From assembly GCF_009363695.1 (NCBI RefSeq), contig NZ_CP045403.1, positions 228,001 through 292,000 on the forward strand: a DNA stretch of 64,000 nt, in the 5' to 3' direction. The DNA is from Bacillus sp. THAF10 (GTDB lineage: Bacteria; Bacillota; Bacilli; Bacillales; Bacillaceae_I). Every line of letters starts with the position of its first letter. Positions within the stretch are counted from its first letter, which is position 1. A program made the position numbers and the translations under genes. Shown here piece after piece: positions 45,410-52,544 of the stretch. The notes beneath the pieces are model-generated. The model was not told the origin of the DNA, did not search any database, and was given only the letters and a program-made list of their open reading frames with translations.

Positions 45410-45951
45410 CTACTCTTCCAAGCACCAATAAGTAACGCAATGGCAACAAGAGTCAAAATGATTTTACCAGGTGTATTCCACTGCAACACCTGATACACAG
45501 AAAATGCCTCTATTAACAGTGCTGGGATTTTTCCTATTGTACTAGCAACTGCAAAAGAACCCAACCCAATTTTACTCGTTGCCCCTGCAAGCGTGACAAG
45601 TCCTGATGGTGCAAAAGGGAATAGGCGGAGCGCAAGGACTAGTATAAATGCATTTTTGCCATCTGTTTGCTGTAGACGAAATAGCCATTTATTTTTCAGT
45701 AACGCATCTGGAGCGAATTTTTTAATACCTTTGCGATAGAGCCAAAAGCTCACCACCGCACCGATGCTCTCTCCTAAAAAGGAAATCAAGGTGCCTATCA
45801 AAAAGCCAAAAAAGGCAAGATTCGCGGCAGTGATAAATACACTTGGCACAAAGGCCAAAATACTAATAATCGTATTGATAACAATACTAATAACAACAGC
45901 AATCCAAGGACCTGACGCTGAAAATAATTCAATAAGATAATCTCTCCACAT
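45388..45951 (-). CDS. TVP38/TMEM64 family (VTT domain) membrane protein
   Basis: A 187-residue membrane protein with the DedA-related VTT/SNARE-associated core: GFLIGTLISFLGESIGAVVSFWLYRKG, then LRLFPFAPSGLVTLAGATSKIGLGSFAVASTIGKIPALLIEAF. The FPFAPSGLV and GKIP motifs are typical. ATG 45951 is preceded by GAGGG; the longer frame to 46089 would cross the csoR promoter. Function is unknown, possibly lipid scrambling or transport by analogy. Confidence 0.88.
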   Translation of the reverse strand: MWRDYLIELFSASGPWIAVVISIVINTIISILAFVPSVFITAANLAFFGFLIGTLISFLGESIGAVVSFWLYRKGIKKFAPDALLKNKWLFRLQQTDGKNAFILVLALRLFPFAPSGLVTLAGATSKIGLGSFAVASTIGKIPALLIEAFSVYQVLQWNTPGKIILTLVAIALLIGAWKSRKKSDKA

Positions 45952-45999
45952 GCCGTTTCCCTCATTTTCACCTATTTTAAAAAACTTGAATCTCATCTC

Positions 46000-46029
46000 T
46001 TTACATACCCTAAGGGGGTATGTTACATT
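46000..46029 (+). promoter_or_regulatory. csoR-copZ promoter with CsoR operator
   Basis: TTTACA (46000-46005), 18 bp, TACATT (46024-46029). The spacer holds the CsoR box TACCCTAAGGGGGTA, a G/C-tract dyad. Apo-CsoR should repress; Cu(I) relieves. Confidence 0.8.
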
Positions 46030-46054
46030 ATACAGGAACAGGAGGTATTTATAA

Positions 46055-46396
46055 ATGGAAAACCTTCCAAAAGAAATAGTAACAGACAATGAATCCTGCT
46101 GCCATACAGATGATACAGTACGTAAAAGTCATCATTCTGAAGAAGTAAAAAAGTCACTTGTGTCCCGATTGAACCGAATTGAGGGCCAGGTGCGTGGAGT
46201 AAAACGTTTAATTGAAGAAGACACCTATTGTGACGATGTTCTCACTCAAATTGCTGCCGTTCAATCGGCATTAAACGGGTTAGGGAAGCTTCTTCTCGAA
46301 GGACATATGAAATCCTGTGTGGTTGAAAGAATTCAAGATGGCGACACAGAAGTGTTAGATGAGCTACTTGTAACAGTAAAAAAACTAATGAAATAA
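46055..46396 (+). CDS. csoR: copper-sensing transcriptional repressor CsoR
   Basis: A 113-residue all-helical DUF156 repressor. The Cu(I) ligands C59, H84 and C88 (DTYCDD; EGHMKSC) are present. The N-terminal 30 residues hold extra cysteines and histidines (SCCH, SHH) not needed in the core. The ribosome binding site is AGGAGG. It starts the csoR-copZ unit and should control the two CsoR boxes at 46007 and 46676. Confidence 0.95.
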   Translation: MENLPKEIVTDNESCCHTDDTVRKSHHSEEVKKSLVSRLNRIEGQVRGVKRLIEEDTYCDDVLTQIAAVQSALNGLGKLLLEGHMKSCVVERIQDGDTEVLDELLVTVKKLMK

Positions 46397-46411
46397 GGGA
46401 GAGATGGGAGA

Positions 46412-46618
46412 ATGGAAACAGTAACATTGAATGTAAACGGTATGTCTTGCGGTCATTGTGTCAAAGCAGTGGAAGGAAGCGTTGGTGAATTAAAAGGGGT
46501 AAATGCAGTAAAAGTAGATCTTGCTGCGGGTACGGTAGCTGTTGAATATAGTAATGAGGAAGTAACGGTGGACCAAATCAAAGAAACCATTGATGAAGAA
46601 GGCTATGAAGTAGCGTAA
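46412..46618 (+). CDS. copZ: copper chaperone CopZ
   Basis: A 68-residue HMA-domain protein with the Cu(I)-binding motif GMSCGHC (residues 9-15) and the beta-alpha-beta-beta-alpha-beta pattern. It shuttles Cu(I) to the N-terminal HMA domain of CopA. It lies 15 bases after csoR and ends at a terminator. Confidence 0.95.
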   Translation: METVTLNVNGMSCGHCVKAVEGSVGELKGVNAVKVDLAAGTVAVEYSNEEVTVDQIKETIDEEGYEVA

Positions 46619-46626
46619 AGGCAAAT

Positions 46627-46660
46627 AAAAACGTGCAATCTAATAAGAGTTGCACGTTTT
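46627..46660 (+). terminator. terminator of csoR-copZ
   Basis: AAAACGTGCAA and TTGCACGTTTT arms with a 12-base loop. Confidence 0.85.
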
Positions 46661-46693
46661 ATTCGGCAAAAAATATACCCCCTATAGGTATAT
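46650..46693 (+). promoter_or_regulatory. copA promoter with second CsoR operator
   Basis: TTGCAC (46650-46655, inside the terminator arm), 18 bp, TATACC (46674-46679). The dyad TATACCCCCTATAGGTATA (46674-46692) covers the -10 and resembles the first CsoR box. So copA can be induced separately from copZ. Confidence 0.7.
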
Positions 46694-46707
46694 AAGGAGG
46701 CACGACA

Positions 46708-48924
46708 ATGAGTGAACAAAATCAAGGCAAATCAGAATTTCTAATTACTGGCATGACCTGTGCGGCATGTTCAAGCAGAGTGGAAAAAGTGCTGAGTAAA
46801 ATGGACGGTGTGACAACCGCCAATGTTAACCTGGCCTTAGAAAGCGGGACAGTAGAGTACAATCCTGAAAAACTGAAGCCCGAAGACATTATCGCCCGTA
46901 TTGAAAAAGCAGGATACGGGGCAACCGAAAAAGTAGAAAAAAACGAAAGCACCGAGGCATTTCGTCAAAAAGAATTAGAAAGGCAACAAGGGAAGTTTTT
47001 CTTCGCCCTTATTTTAACCATCCCACTTCTTTGGGCCATGGTTAGTCATTTTTCGTTTACATCCTTTATCTACTTACTTGACATGCTGATGAATCCGTGG
47101 GTTCAGCTTGCTCTGGCAACACCGGTTCAATTTTTCATTGGCTGGCAATTTTACACGGGAGCCTATAAGGCATTAAGGAATAAAAGCGCCAACATGGATG
47201 TGCTTGTAGCGCTTGGAACAACAGCTGCTTATGTGTACAGCTTATACTTGTCGATTCAATCTATCGGATCTGATGCACACATGGTCGAGCTATATTTTGA
47301 GACAAGTGCCGTTATTATCACTCTAATCATTTTAGGAAAATTGTTTGAAGTGAGGGCAAAGGGGCGTTCCTCGGAAGCTATCAAAAAGCTGATGGGACTT
47401 CAAGCCAAAACAGCAATTGTTCAAAGAGACGGGGAAGAACTGGAAGTCCCGCTTGAAGAAGTGCTTGTTGGAGACATTTTATATGTTAAGCCTGGAGAAA
47501 AAGTTCCAGTAGACGGCGAGATTATTGACGGTGTATCAGCGGTAGATGAATCTATGCTAACAGGAGAAAGTATCCCTGTAGATAAAAAGAGTGGAGATAC
47601 TGTCTATGGCTCTACGATAAATAAAAATGGCTTCTTAAAAATGAAAGCAACGAAGGTAGGAAAGGAAACAGCCCTTGCTCAAATCATTCGCATTGTCGAA
47701 CAGGCGCAAGGTTCTAAGGCTCCAATTCAGCGACTGGCGGATAAAATATCAGGCATTTTCGTTCCGATTGTGGTGGGAATTGCCGTTGCAACATTTCTTG
47801 TTTGGTACTTTATCGTAGATCCTGGAAACTTTGCACAAGCCCTTGTAAACCTGATTGCTGTTCTGGTCATTGCGTGTCCTTGTGCACTTGGTCTTGCAAC
47901 TCCCACTTCGATCATGGCGGGATCTGGCAGAGCTGCAGAGCTTGGCATCCTTTTTAAGGGAGGCGAGCACTTAGAGCAAACGCACCGTCTTACTACCGTT
48001 GTGTTAGATAAAACAGGCACCGTGACAAATGGTGCGCCAGTGTTAACGGATGTCATCTTGGAAGAAGGAACAGATGAAAAAGAAATTCTCTCCATCATTG
48101 GGGCTGCTGAAAAGCAATCAGAGCACCCACTCGCACAAGCAATTGTAGAGGGAATTCGTCATAAAGGAATAGATTTCGGTAGTGTCACGACCTTTGAAGC
48201 GGTTCCTGGTTACGGAATTGAGGCAACCGTTGGGGAAACCAAGGTATTGGTTGGAACGCGAAAGCTTATGAAAAAGCACCACATTCCAGTGGAGAGTGCA
48301 GAAGAAAGCATTCAGACCATGGAGTCAGATGGGAAAACGGCGATGCTCATCGCAATTGATGACCACTATAAAGGCATCATCGCAGTCGCAGATACCATTA
48401 AAGATACATCCAAAGAAGCAGTAAAACGCTTAAAGGATATGGGTCTTGAGGTTGTGATGATGACAGGAGATAACGAAAGAACGGCAAAAGCGATTGCAGC
48501 CCTTGCCGGCATTGATCACGTCATTGCAGAAGTATTGCCAGAACAAAAGGCAGAAGAGATATCAAAGCTTCAACAACAAGGAAAGAAAGTAGCGATGGTG
48601 GGAGACGGTATCAATGATGCGCCAGCTCTTGTAACCGCTGATATTGGGATGGCTATTGGTACAGGAACCGATGTTGCCATGGAAGCGGCAGATATTACCT
48701 TGATGCGCGGGGATTTAAACAGTATTGCAGATGCCATCATGATGAGCAAAAAAACGATTACGAACATTAAGCAAAACCTCTTCTGGGCTTTTGCCTATAA
48801 CACGATGGGAATTCCAATTGCAGCCATTGGTTTCCTCGCACCATGGGTTGCAGGAGCAGCGATGGCCTTTAGCTCGGTCTCTGTTGTGCTAAATGCCCTA
48901 AGACTTCAAAAGGTAAAATTATAA
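46708..48924 (+). CDS. copA: copper-exporting P1B-type ATPase CopA
   Basis: A 738-residue P1B-1 ATPase with a single N-terminal HMA domain ([10 protein letters not shown], residues about 15-24; B. subtilis CopA has two), eight transmembrane helices, the membrane metal motif CPC in [11 protein letters not shown] near residue 390, phosphorylation motif DKTGT near 433, nucleotide-binding SEHPLA and hinge [10 protein letters not shown]. It exports Cu(I). A AAGGAGG site precedes ATG 46708. Confidence 0.96.
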   Translation: MSEQNQGKSEFLITGMTCAACSSRVEKVLSKMDGVTTANVNLALESGTVEYNPEKLKPEDIIARIEKAGYGATEKVEKNESTEAFRQKELERQQGKFFFALILTIPLLWAMVSHFSFTSFIYLLDMLMNPWVQLALATPVQFFIGWQFYTGAYKALRNKSANMDVLVALGTTAAYVYSLYLSIQSIGSDAHMVELYFETSAVIITLIILGKLFEVRAKGRSSEAIKKLMGLQAKTAIVQRDGEELEVPLEEVLVGDILYVKPGEKVPVDGEIIDGVSAVDESMLTGESIPVDKKSGDTVYGSTINKNGFLKMKATKVGKETALAQIIRIVEQAQGSKAPIQRLADKISGIFVPIVVGIAVATFLVWYFIVDPGNFAQALVNLIAVLVIACPCALGLATPTSIMAGSGRAAELGILFKGGEHLEQTHRLTTVVLDKTGTVTNGAPVLTDVILEEGTDEKEILSIIGAAEKQSEHPLAQAIVEGIRHKGIDFGSVTTFEAVPGYGIEATVGETKVLVGTRKLMKKHHIPVESAEESIQTMESDGKTAMLIAIDDHYKGIIAVADTIKDTSKEAVKRLKDMGLEVVMMTGDNERTAKAIAALAGIDHVIAEVLPEQKAEEISKLQQQGKKVAMVGDGINDAPALVTADIGMAIGTGTDVAMEAADITLMRGDLNSIADAIMMSKKTITNIKQNLFWAFAYNTMGIPIAAIGFLAPWVAGAAMAFSSVSVVLNALRLQKVKL

Positions 48925-48940
48925 TAGGGAGCGAAACGCG

Positions 48941-49759
48941 ATGAAAAAATGGATTGGATCCGCCATTGTTTACTTACTTCTCGTCATTGGAGGGTACTCC
49001 GCATATGCATTTTTTGCAGGAGATAACACAGACAGTACACATGAAAATGCATCCCATGGAGGACATGAGGAAGAAGGGCATGGGGAACATGAAGAGGATC
49101 ATGACAGTCATGACGATAGTGACGTAAAGGCAGCTGTGGAACTTGAGGAAGACAAATTAACCGTCACGCTTACAGACCAATCAGGAAACGCGATGGATGA
49201 TTTAAAGGTAAATCATGAAAAACTCATGCACCTTATTGTCATTAGTGAGGATTTGGAGAAATTCCAGCATCTTCACCCTGAAAAAATCGAGCCTGGAATG
49301 TTTGAAGCGCAAGCGGACCTTGAAGATAGTATGTATGCAGCGTTTGTCGATATAACTCCTGCAGAAGGAAGCTATGAGACCAAACCGGTTTCTGTCATGG
49401 TTGGACAGCATGGGGACCATGAGGAAAAGCATGCACAACTCAAGCCGGAAACGTCTTGGACGAAGGAACAAAACGGGTATAAAGTAACCCTGAATGCAGA
49501 TAATTTTTCGGTAAAAGAGAATGTAGTATTAACCTTTGATATTGAAGGTGGGGAACCTGAAAACTATTTAGGTGCGTTAGGACATGTGGTAGTGGTGGAT
49601 GAAGCCTTAGAAGAGTTTATTCATGTTCATCCAAGAGAAGGAGAAGAGCCGGTGTTTGAAGCACATTTCACCCAGCCAGGCATGTATAAACTGTGGGCAG
49701 AATTCAAGCTGAACGGAGAAGTGTATGCCTTTCCATATGTGTTAGAAATAACAGAATAA
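48941..49759 (+). CDS. membrane-anchored His-rich copper-resistance protein
   Basis: A 272-residue extracytoplasmic protein with an uncleaved-looking signal anchor (residues 5-26) and a linker of about 40 residues very rich in His, Asp and Glu (HGGHEEEGHGEHEEDHDSH). The rest is beta-rich with repeated HxH/HVHP blocks (FQHLHPEKI, FIHVHPREGEEP), resembling YtkA/FixH-like secreted domains. It lies 17 bases after copA and is probably co-transcribed. A role in binding copper outside the membrane is inferred from composition and position. Confidence 0.78.
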   Translation: MKKWIGSAIVYLLLVIGGYSAYAFFAGDNTDSTHENASHGGHEEEGHGEHEEDHDSHDDSDVKAAVELEEDKLTVTLTDQSGNAMDDLKVNHEKLMHLIVISEDLEKFQHLHPEKIEPGMFEAQADLEDSMYAAFVDITPAEGSYETKPVSVMVGQHGDHEEKHAQLKPETSWTKEQNGYKVTLNADNFSVKENVVLTFDIEGGEPENYLGALGHVVVVDEALEEFIHVHPREGEEPVFEAHFTQPGMYKLWAEFKLNGEVYAFPYVLEITE

Positions 49760-49773
49760 AGGGGTTCATTGGA

Positions 49774-50400
49774 ATGGGAGAGAAAATGATGAAGCTTGCC
49801 GTAAACGGAGGCATAAGCTTTGGTGCTAAATTGAACAGCAAGCAGCTTTTGACGTTAGCACGGTATTTAAAAGACGAGGATGAGATAGAGATAACCACGT
49901 TTCAACAGTTGTATGTAGACGTTCCTGAGGAAAAATTGGATGACATCAAAGAAGAGTTCAAGAAGGTTGGCCTCCACTGCTATCCTGTCGGAAATTTCGT
50001 CAAAAGCTTGCGTACCTGCAATTTTTGCAAAGGGGAGCTAGAAGAAGGGATGCCAGTTGCAAAGGAGATTAACAGACGCATTGCAGGAAGACCGGTACCT
50101 TTTACATTAAAGCCTGCCTATACAGGTTGTCCTGTTGCATGCGGCGAGCCTTTAGTGAATGACATCGGCGTTATCAAACAACACGATCACAGGTTTGATT
50201 TATATGTTGGCGGAAAAGCGAAAGGGACCGACGCTAGAACAGGAGCGTTGTTTGCTAGCAAGCTGACTGATGAGGAATTATATGTGATGATCGATAAATT
50301 GATAGACATCTATGCAAGCGAAGGAAAAAAACGTGAGCAGTTTGCAAAATTTGTTAACAGACATGGATTTGAGGCATTGAAGGAAAAAATAGAAGCTTAA
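49774..50400 (+). CDS. small nitrite/sulfite reductase-like siroheme/[4Fe-4S] protein
   Basis: A 208-residue protein equal to one half-unit of sulfite/nitrite reductases: an N-terminal ferredoxin-like half-domain (GAKLNSKQLLTLARYLKDEDEIEITTFQQLYVDVP) and a cysteine set RTCNFCKGELEEG plus GCPVACGEP that resembles the siroheme-[4Fe-4S] site. Stand-alone proteins like this are called dissimilatory sulfite reductase-like proteins; their reaction is not known. ATG 49774 follows AAAGGGG by 10 bases. Its place behind copA suggests a link to copper or sulfur stress. Confidence 0.75.
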   Translation: MGEKMMKLAVNGGISFGAKLNSKQLLTLARYLKDEDEIEITTFQQLYVDVPEEKLDDIKEEFKKVGLHCYPVGNFVKSLRTCNFCKGELEEGMPVAKEINRRIAGRPVPFTLKPAYTGCPVACGEPLVNDIGVIKQHDHRFDLYVGGKAKGTDARTGALFASKLTDEELYVMIDKLIDIYASEGKKREQFAKFVNRHGFEALKEKIEA

Positions 50401-50403
50401 AAT

Positions 50404-50457
50404 ATGTCCAGAAGCAATGTGGTTTGATAATCACGGTGTTTCTGGGCATTTTTTTTG
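50404..50457 (+). terminator. terminator of the copA cluster
   Basis: TGTCCAGAA and TTTCTGGGCA arms, then T8. Confidence 0.8.
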
Positions 50458-50554
50458 CAGTTTAAGGCTACTTTCACAGGAATGTTGCTAGTTTGTTATG
50501 AAAAAGGATACCAAGTCGCTCTTTTTCACCTATGATATCTCCTCATTTTTGAAA

Positions 50555-50746
50555 GTTCATGCTAAAACAGGTGGAGTTGATGCCAAAACACCCCGAGTTC
50601 ATGCTAAAACAGGTGGAGTTGATGCCAAAACACCCCGAGTTCATGCTAAAACAGGTGGAGTTGATGCCAAAACACCCCGAGTTCATGCTAAAACAGGTGG
50701 AGTTGATGCCAAAACACCCCGAGTTCATGCTAAAACAGGTGGAGTT
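50555..50746. repeat. intergenic array E, left part: 21-bp half-units
   Basis: GTTCATGCTAAAACAGGTGG and GTTGATGCCAAAACACCCCG units alternate with exact 21-bp spacing at 50555, 50576, 50597 and on to 50723 (nine half-units, 42-bp full period). The tenth begins at 50744 and is cut after GTT by the IS element. A frame opens through it (50498-50821) only because 21 is divisible by three. Confidence 0.93.
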
Positions 50747-50821
50747 CTATTTAGCCCCCTAACTGATTTGGACACCTACTTCAAAAGATATTATCATAGA
50801 AGTATCAAAGGAGGAGTCCAA

Positions 50822-51142
50822 ATGAGTAAACGTAATGGACCGATGGAAGATGTAAAAAAGCAATATGTGAGAATGGCACTTGAATCTGGGAATACTGCTT
50901 TTATCGCTAGGAAAACTGGAGTGAGCAGTTCTACTCTAGGAAATTGGATAAGACAGTATCGCGATGAAATAGAAGCAGAGATGGAAAAAGACGGTGTTAG
51001 GCCACTTTCAGAGTCTACTTCTACTCAAGAACTTCAAAAGAAGTATGACCATGCCATGAAACTTTTAGGTGAAAAAGAACTAGAGGTAGCGATGCTTCGC
51101 CAAATGGTAAAAAAAAACTTACCAACCTTTCGGAACAAATAA
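50822..51142 (+). CDS. IS3-family transposase OrfA
   Basis: A 106-residue helix-turn-helix protein (MEDVKKQYVRMALESGNTAFIARKTGVSSSTLGNWIRQYRDEIEAEME) with a C-terminal leucine-zipper-like helix (LQKKYDHAMKLLGEKELEVAMLRQMVKK). ATG 50822 has GGAGGAG upstream; the frame continues upstream through the repeat array but that part is not OrfA. Its end carries a slippery A run used for frameshifting into OrfB. Confidence 0.9.
   Translation: MSKRNGPMEDVKKQYVRMALESGNTAFIARKTGVSSSTLGNWIRQYRDEIEAEMEKDGVRPLSESTSTQELQKKYDHAMKLLGEKELEVAMLRQMVKKNLPTFRNK
51109..51118 (+). other. programmed -1 frameshift site
   Basis: Nine A residues followed by C (codons AAA-AAA-AAC in the OrfA frame) form an A6-type slippery site. 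Slipping back one base enters the OrfB frame, which is open here, giving the OrfAB fusion transposase as in other IS3 elements. Confidence 0.7.
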
Positions 51143-52089
51143 CTTTCGCTAAAGAGTGGATTGACGAGGGATTCCCTGCCAGCCGTGTATTAAAGTATGC
51201 TTCCATTACTCGTTCTACTTATTATTACCGTTTGGCCAATCCACCAAAAGCTAAGGTTCCTACAGGGGGAAGACCTATACCTGGCTATTCCCTGAACAGA
51301 AAGACGAAAAAGAAAGTAAAAGATACGTCAATCAAAGTGTATCTCATGCAGCTTATCGAAGGGGAAGAAGAGATATACGGATATAGGAAGTTAACAAAAG
51401 CTTTAAGAAGAAAACATCATCTCATTATCAACAAAAAGAAAGTGTATCGTCTATGTAAAGAGCTTGATATCTTGATGCCTCAAAGGGAAAAGAAGCAGAA
51501 ACACCTACGCAGACTCGCAAAGAATCGTAAGATTACAGGTCCTAATCAGTTGTGGCAAGTAGATATTAAATATGGATATGTGATGAATTCTCGCCGTTTT
51601 TTCTATCTTGTGAGCGCAATAGATGTGTTTGATCGAAAGATTGTGGGGTACTATCTTGGGAAGACGTGTGAAGCGACTAAAGTTACCAAGATGTTGATGA
51701 AAGCTATGATGAAACGTGGTGTCAAAATGACATCAGCTGAAGAAGTTGGACAAGGGGAAAGTAGACTCATTATTCGTTCAGATAATGGCCCTCAGTTTAT
51801 CAGCAACCATTTCCAACAGTTTAGTGAGGATAAATTCGAACACGAACGAATTCCACCAAAATCACCAAATATGAACGCTTATATAGAGTCTTTTCATAGT
51901 GTGCTTGAAAGAGAATGTTATCAGAAAAACGAATTTATAACTTTTGATCATGCGTTTAATACTGTGGATGCTTATATTGAATTTTATAATAATAGAAGGT
52001 ATCACGGCAGTTTAAACGACTACAGTCCAAGTGAGTATTATGCCAAATGGTTGGCAAAATCCATGGATCCAGTAGAGCTAACGATGTAA
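51109..52089 (+). CDS. IS3-family transposase OrfB (DDE integrase)
   Basis: The frame is open from the slippery site through NLSEQITFAKEWIDEGFPAS, an HTH_21 region (YGYRKLTKAL) and the rve integrase core. The catalytic triad is intact: D in WQVDIKYG, D in IIRSDNGPQF and E in NAYIESFHSVLERE, with the D35E spacing. No good independent start lies near the frame entry (the first ATG is 51232), so it is probably made as an OrfAB fusion by -1 frameshifting. The coding region appears intact. Confidence 0.9.
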   Translation, partial: KKKLTNLSEQITFAKEWIDEGFPASRVLKYASITRSTYYYRLANPPKAKVPTGGRPIPGYSLNRKTKKKVKDTSIKVYLMQLIEGEEEIYGYRKLTKALRRKHHLIINKKKVYRLCKELDILMPQREKKQKHLRRLAKNRKITGPNQLWQVDIKYGYVMNSRRFFYLVSAIDVFDRKIVGYYLGKTCEATKVTKMLMKAMMKRGVKMTSAEEVGQGESRLIIRSDNGPQFISNHFQQFSEDKFEHERIPPKSPNMNAYIESFHSVLERECYQKNEFITFDHAFNTVDAYIEFYNNRRYHGSLNDYSPSEYYAKWLAKSMDPVELTM

Positions 52090-52095
52090 CGTTTA

Positions 52096-52144
52096 CCCCG
52101 AGAAGAAAGGTTAAAGCGATTCACTTTAACCTTTCTTCTCGGGG
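52096..52144. other. perfect 21-bp-stem hairpin at the 3' end of the IS
   Basis: Arms at 52096-52116 and 52124-52144 are perfect complements (CCCCGAGAAGAAAGG...) around a 7-base loop. It begins 7 bases after the transposase stop and has no T tract. It may shield the transposase from outside transcription, or stabilise the mRNA end. Confidence 0.8.
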
Positions 52145-52231
52145 CAACCAAGCGCAAGCGCGGTAGAAGATTAAAATAATGAGATAACCCTAGTAAATAG
52201 TAGTATGTGTCCAAACTTAGGGGGTTGAACC

Positions 52232-52445
52232 GAGTTGATGCCAAAACACCCCGAGTTCATGCTAAAACAGGTGGAGTTGATGCCAAAACGGCCCGAGTTC
52301 GTGCTAAAACACCTAGAGGTGATGCCGAAACCCCTGGAGTTCGTGCCAACCCCTCAATTTCATCCAACCCCCCAGTTCATGCCAACCCCCAGGTTGATGC
52401 AAGTCCCCTAACCTCGTGCCACCCTCCCTCGACTTCATGCTAAAA
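52232..52445. repeat. intergenic array E, right part, degenerating
   Basis: The array resumes with GTTGATGC at 52234, 52255 (GTTCATGC), 52276 and 52297 at 21 bp, then decays: variants at 52318, 52339, about 52358, 52375, 52393, 52412 and 52433 with 17-21 bp spacing. From 52446 to 52544 I see nothing beyond the ribosome binding site of the next gene. Confidence 0.85.
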
Positions 52446-52544
52446 CAACCCAAACCTCAAAAACACCTCTTTTCAAACACAACATTTCCAACAATGTAAC
52501 TTTTTTACACAAGGTGCGTCTAACCGTGTAAAGGGGGCATTTCC

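Larger units (their letters stand above)
50747..52231 (+). mobile_element. IS3-family (IS150-like) insertion sequence
   Basis: A 1485-bp element with two transposase frames. Its ends carry imperfect inverted repeats: left TTTAGCCCCCTAA...TTTGGACACCTACT, right (complement) TTCAACCCCCTAAG-TTTGGACACATACT. GAGTT flanks both sides (50742-50746 and 52232-52236) and would be the 5-bp target duplication; since GAGTT is part of the repeat unit this is suggestive only. Removing the element plus one GAGTT restores the repeat array in exact phase. Confidence 0.85.

Noticed and set aside
49693..49773. Longer start for the siroheme/FeS protein
   Set aside because: That part overlaps the 3' end of the His-rich protein gene in another frame and lacks a ribosome binding site.
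50498..50821. N-terminal extension of OrfA with VHAKTGGVDAKTPR repeats
   Set aside because: The repeat lies outside the IS and stays open because 21 bp is a multiple of three; OrfA has its own GGAGGAG and ATG at 50822.
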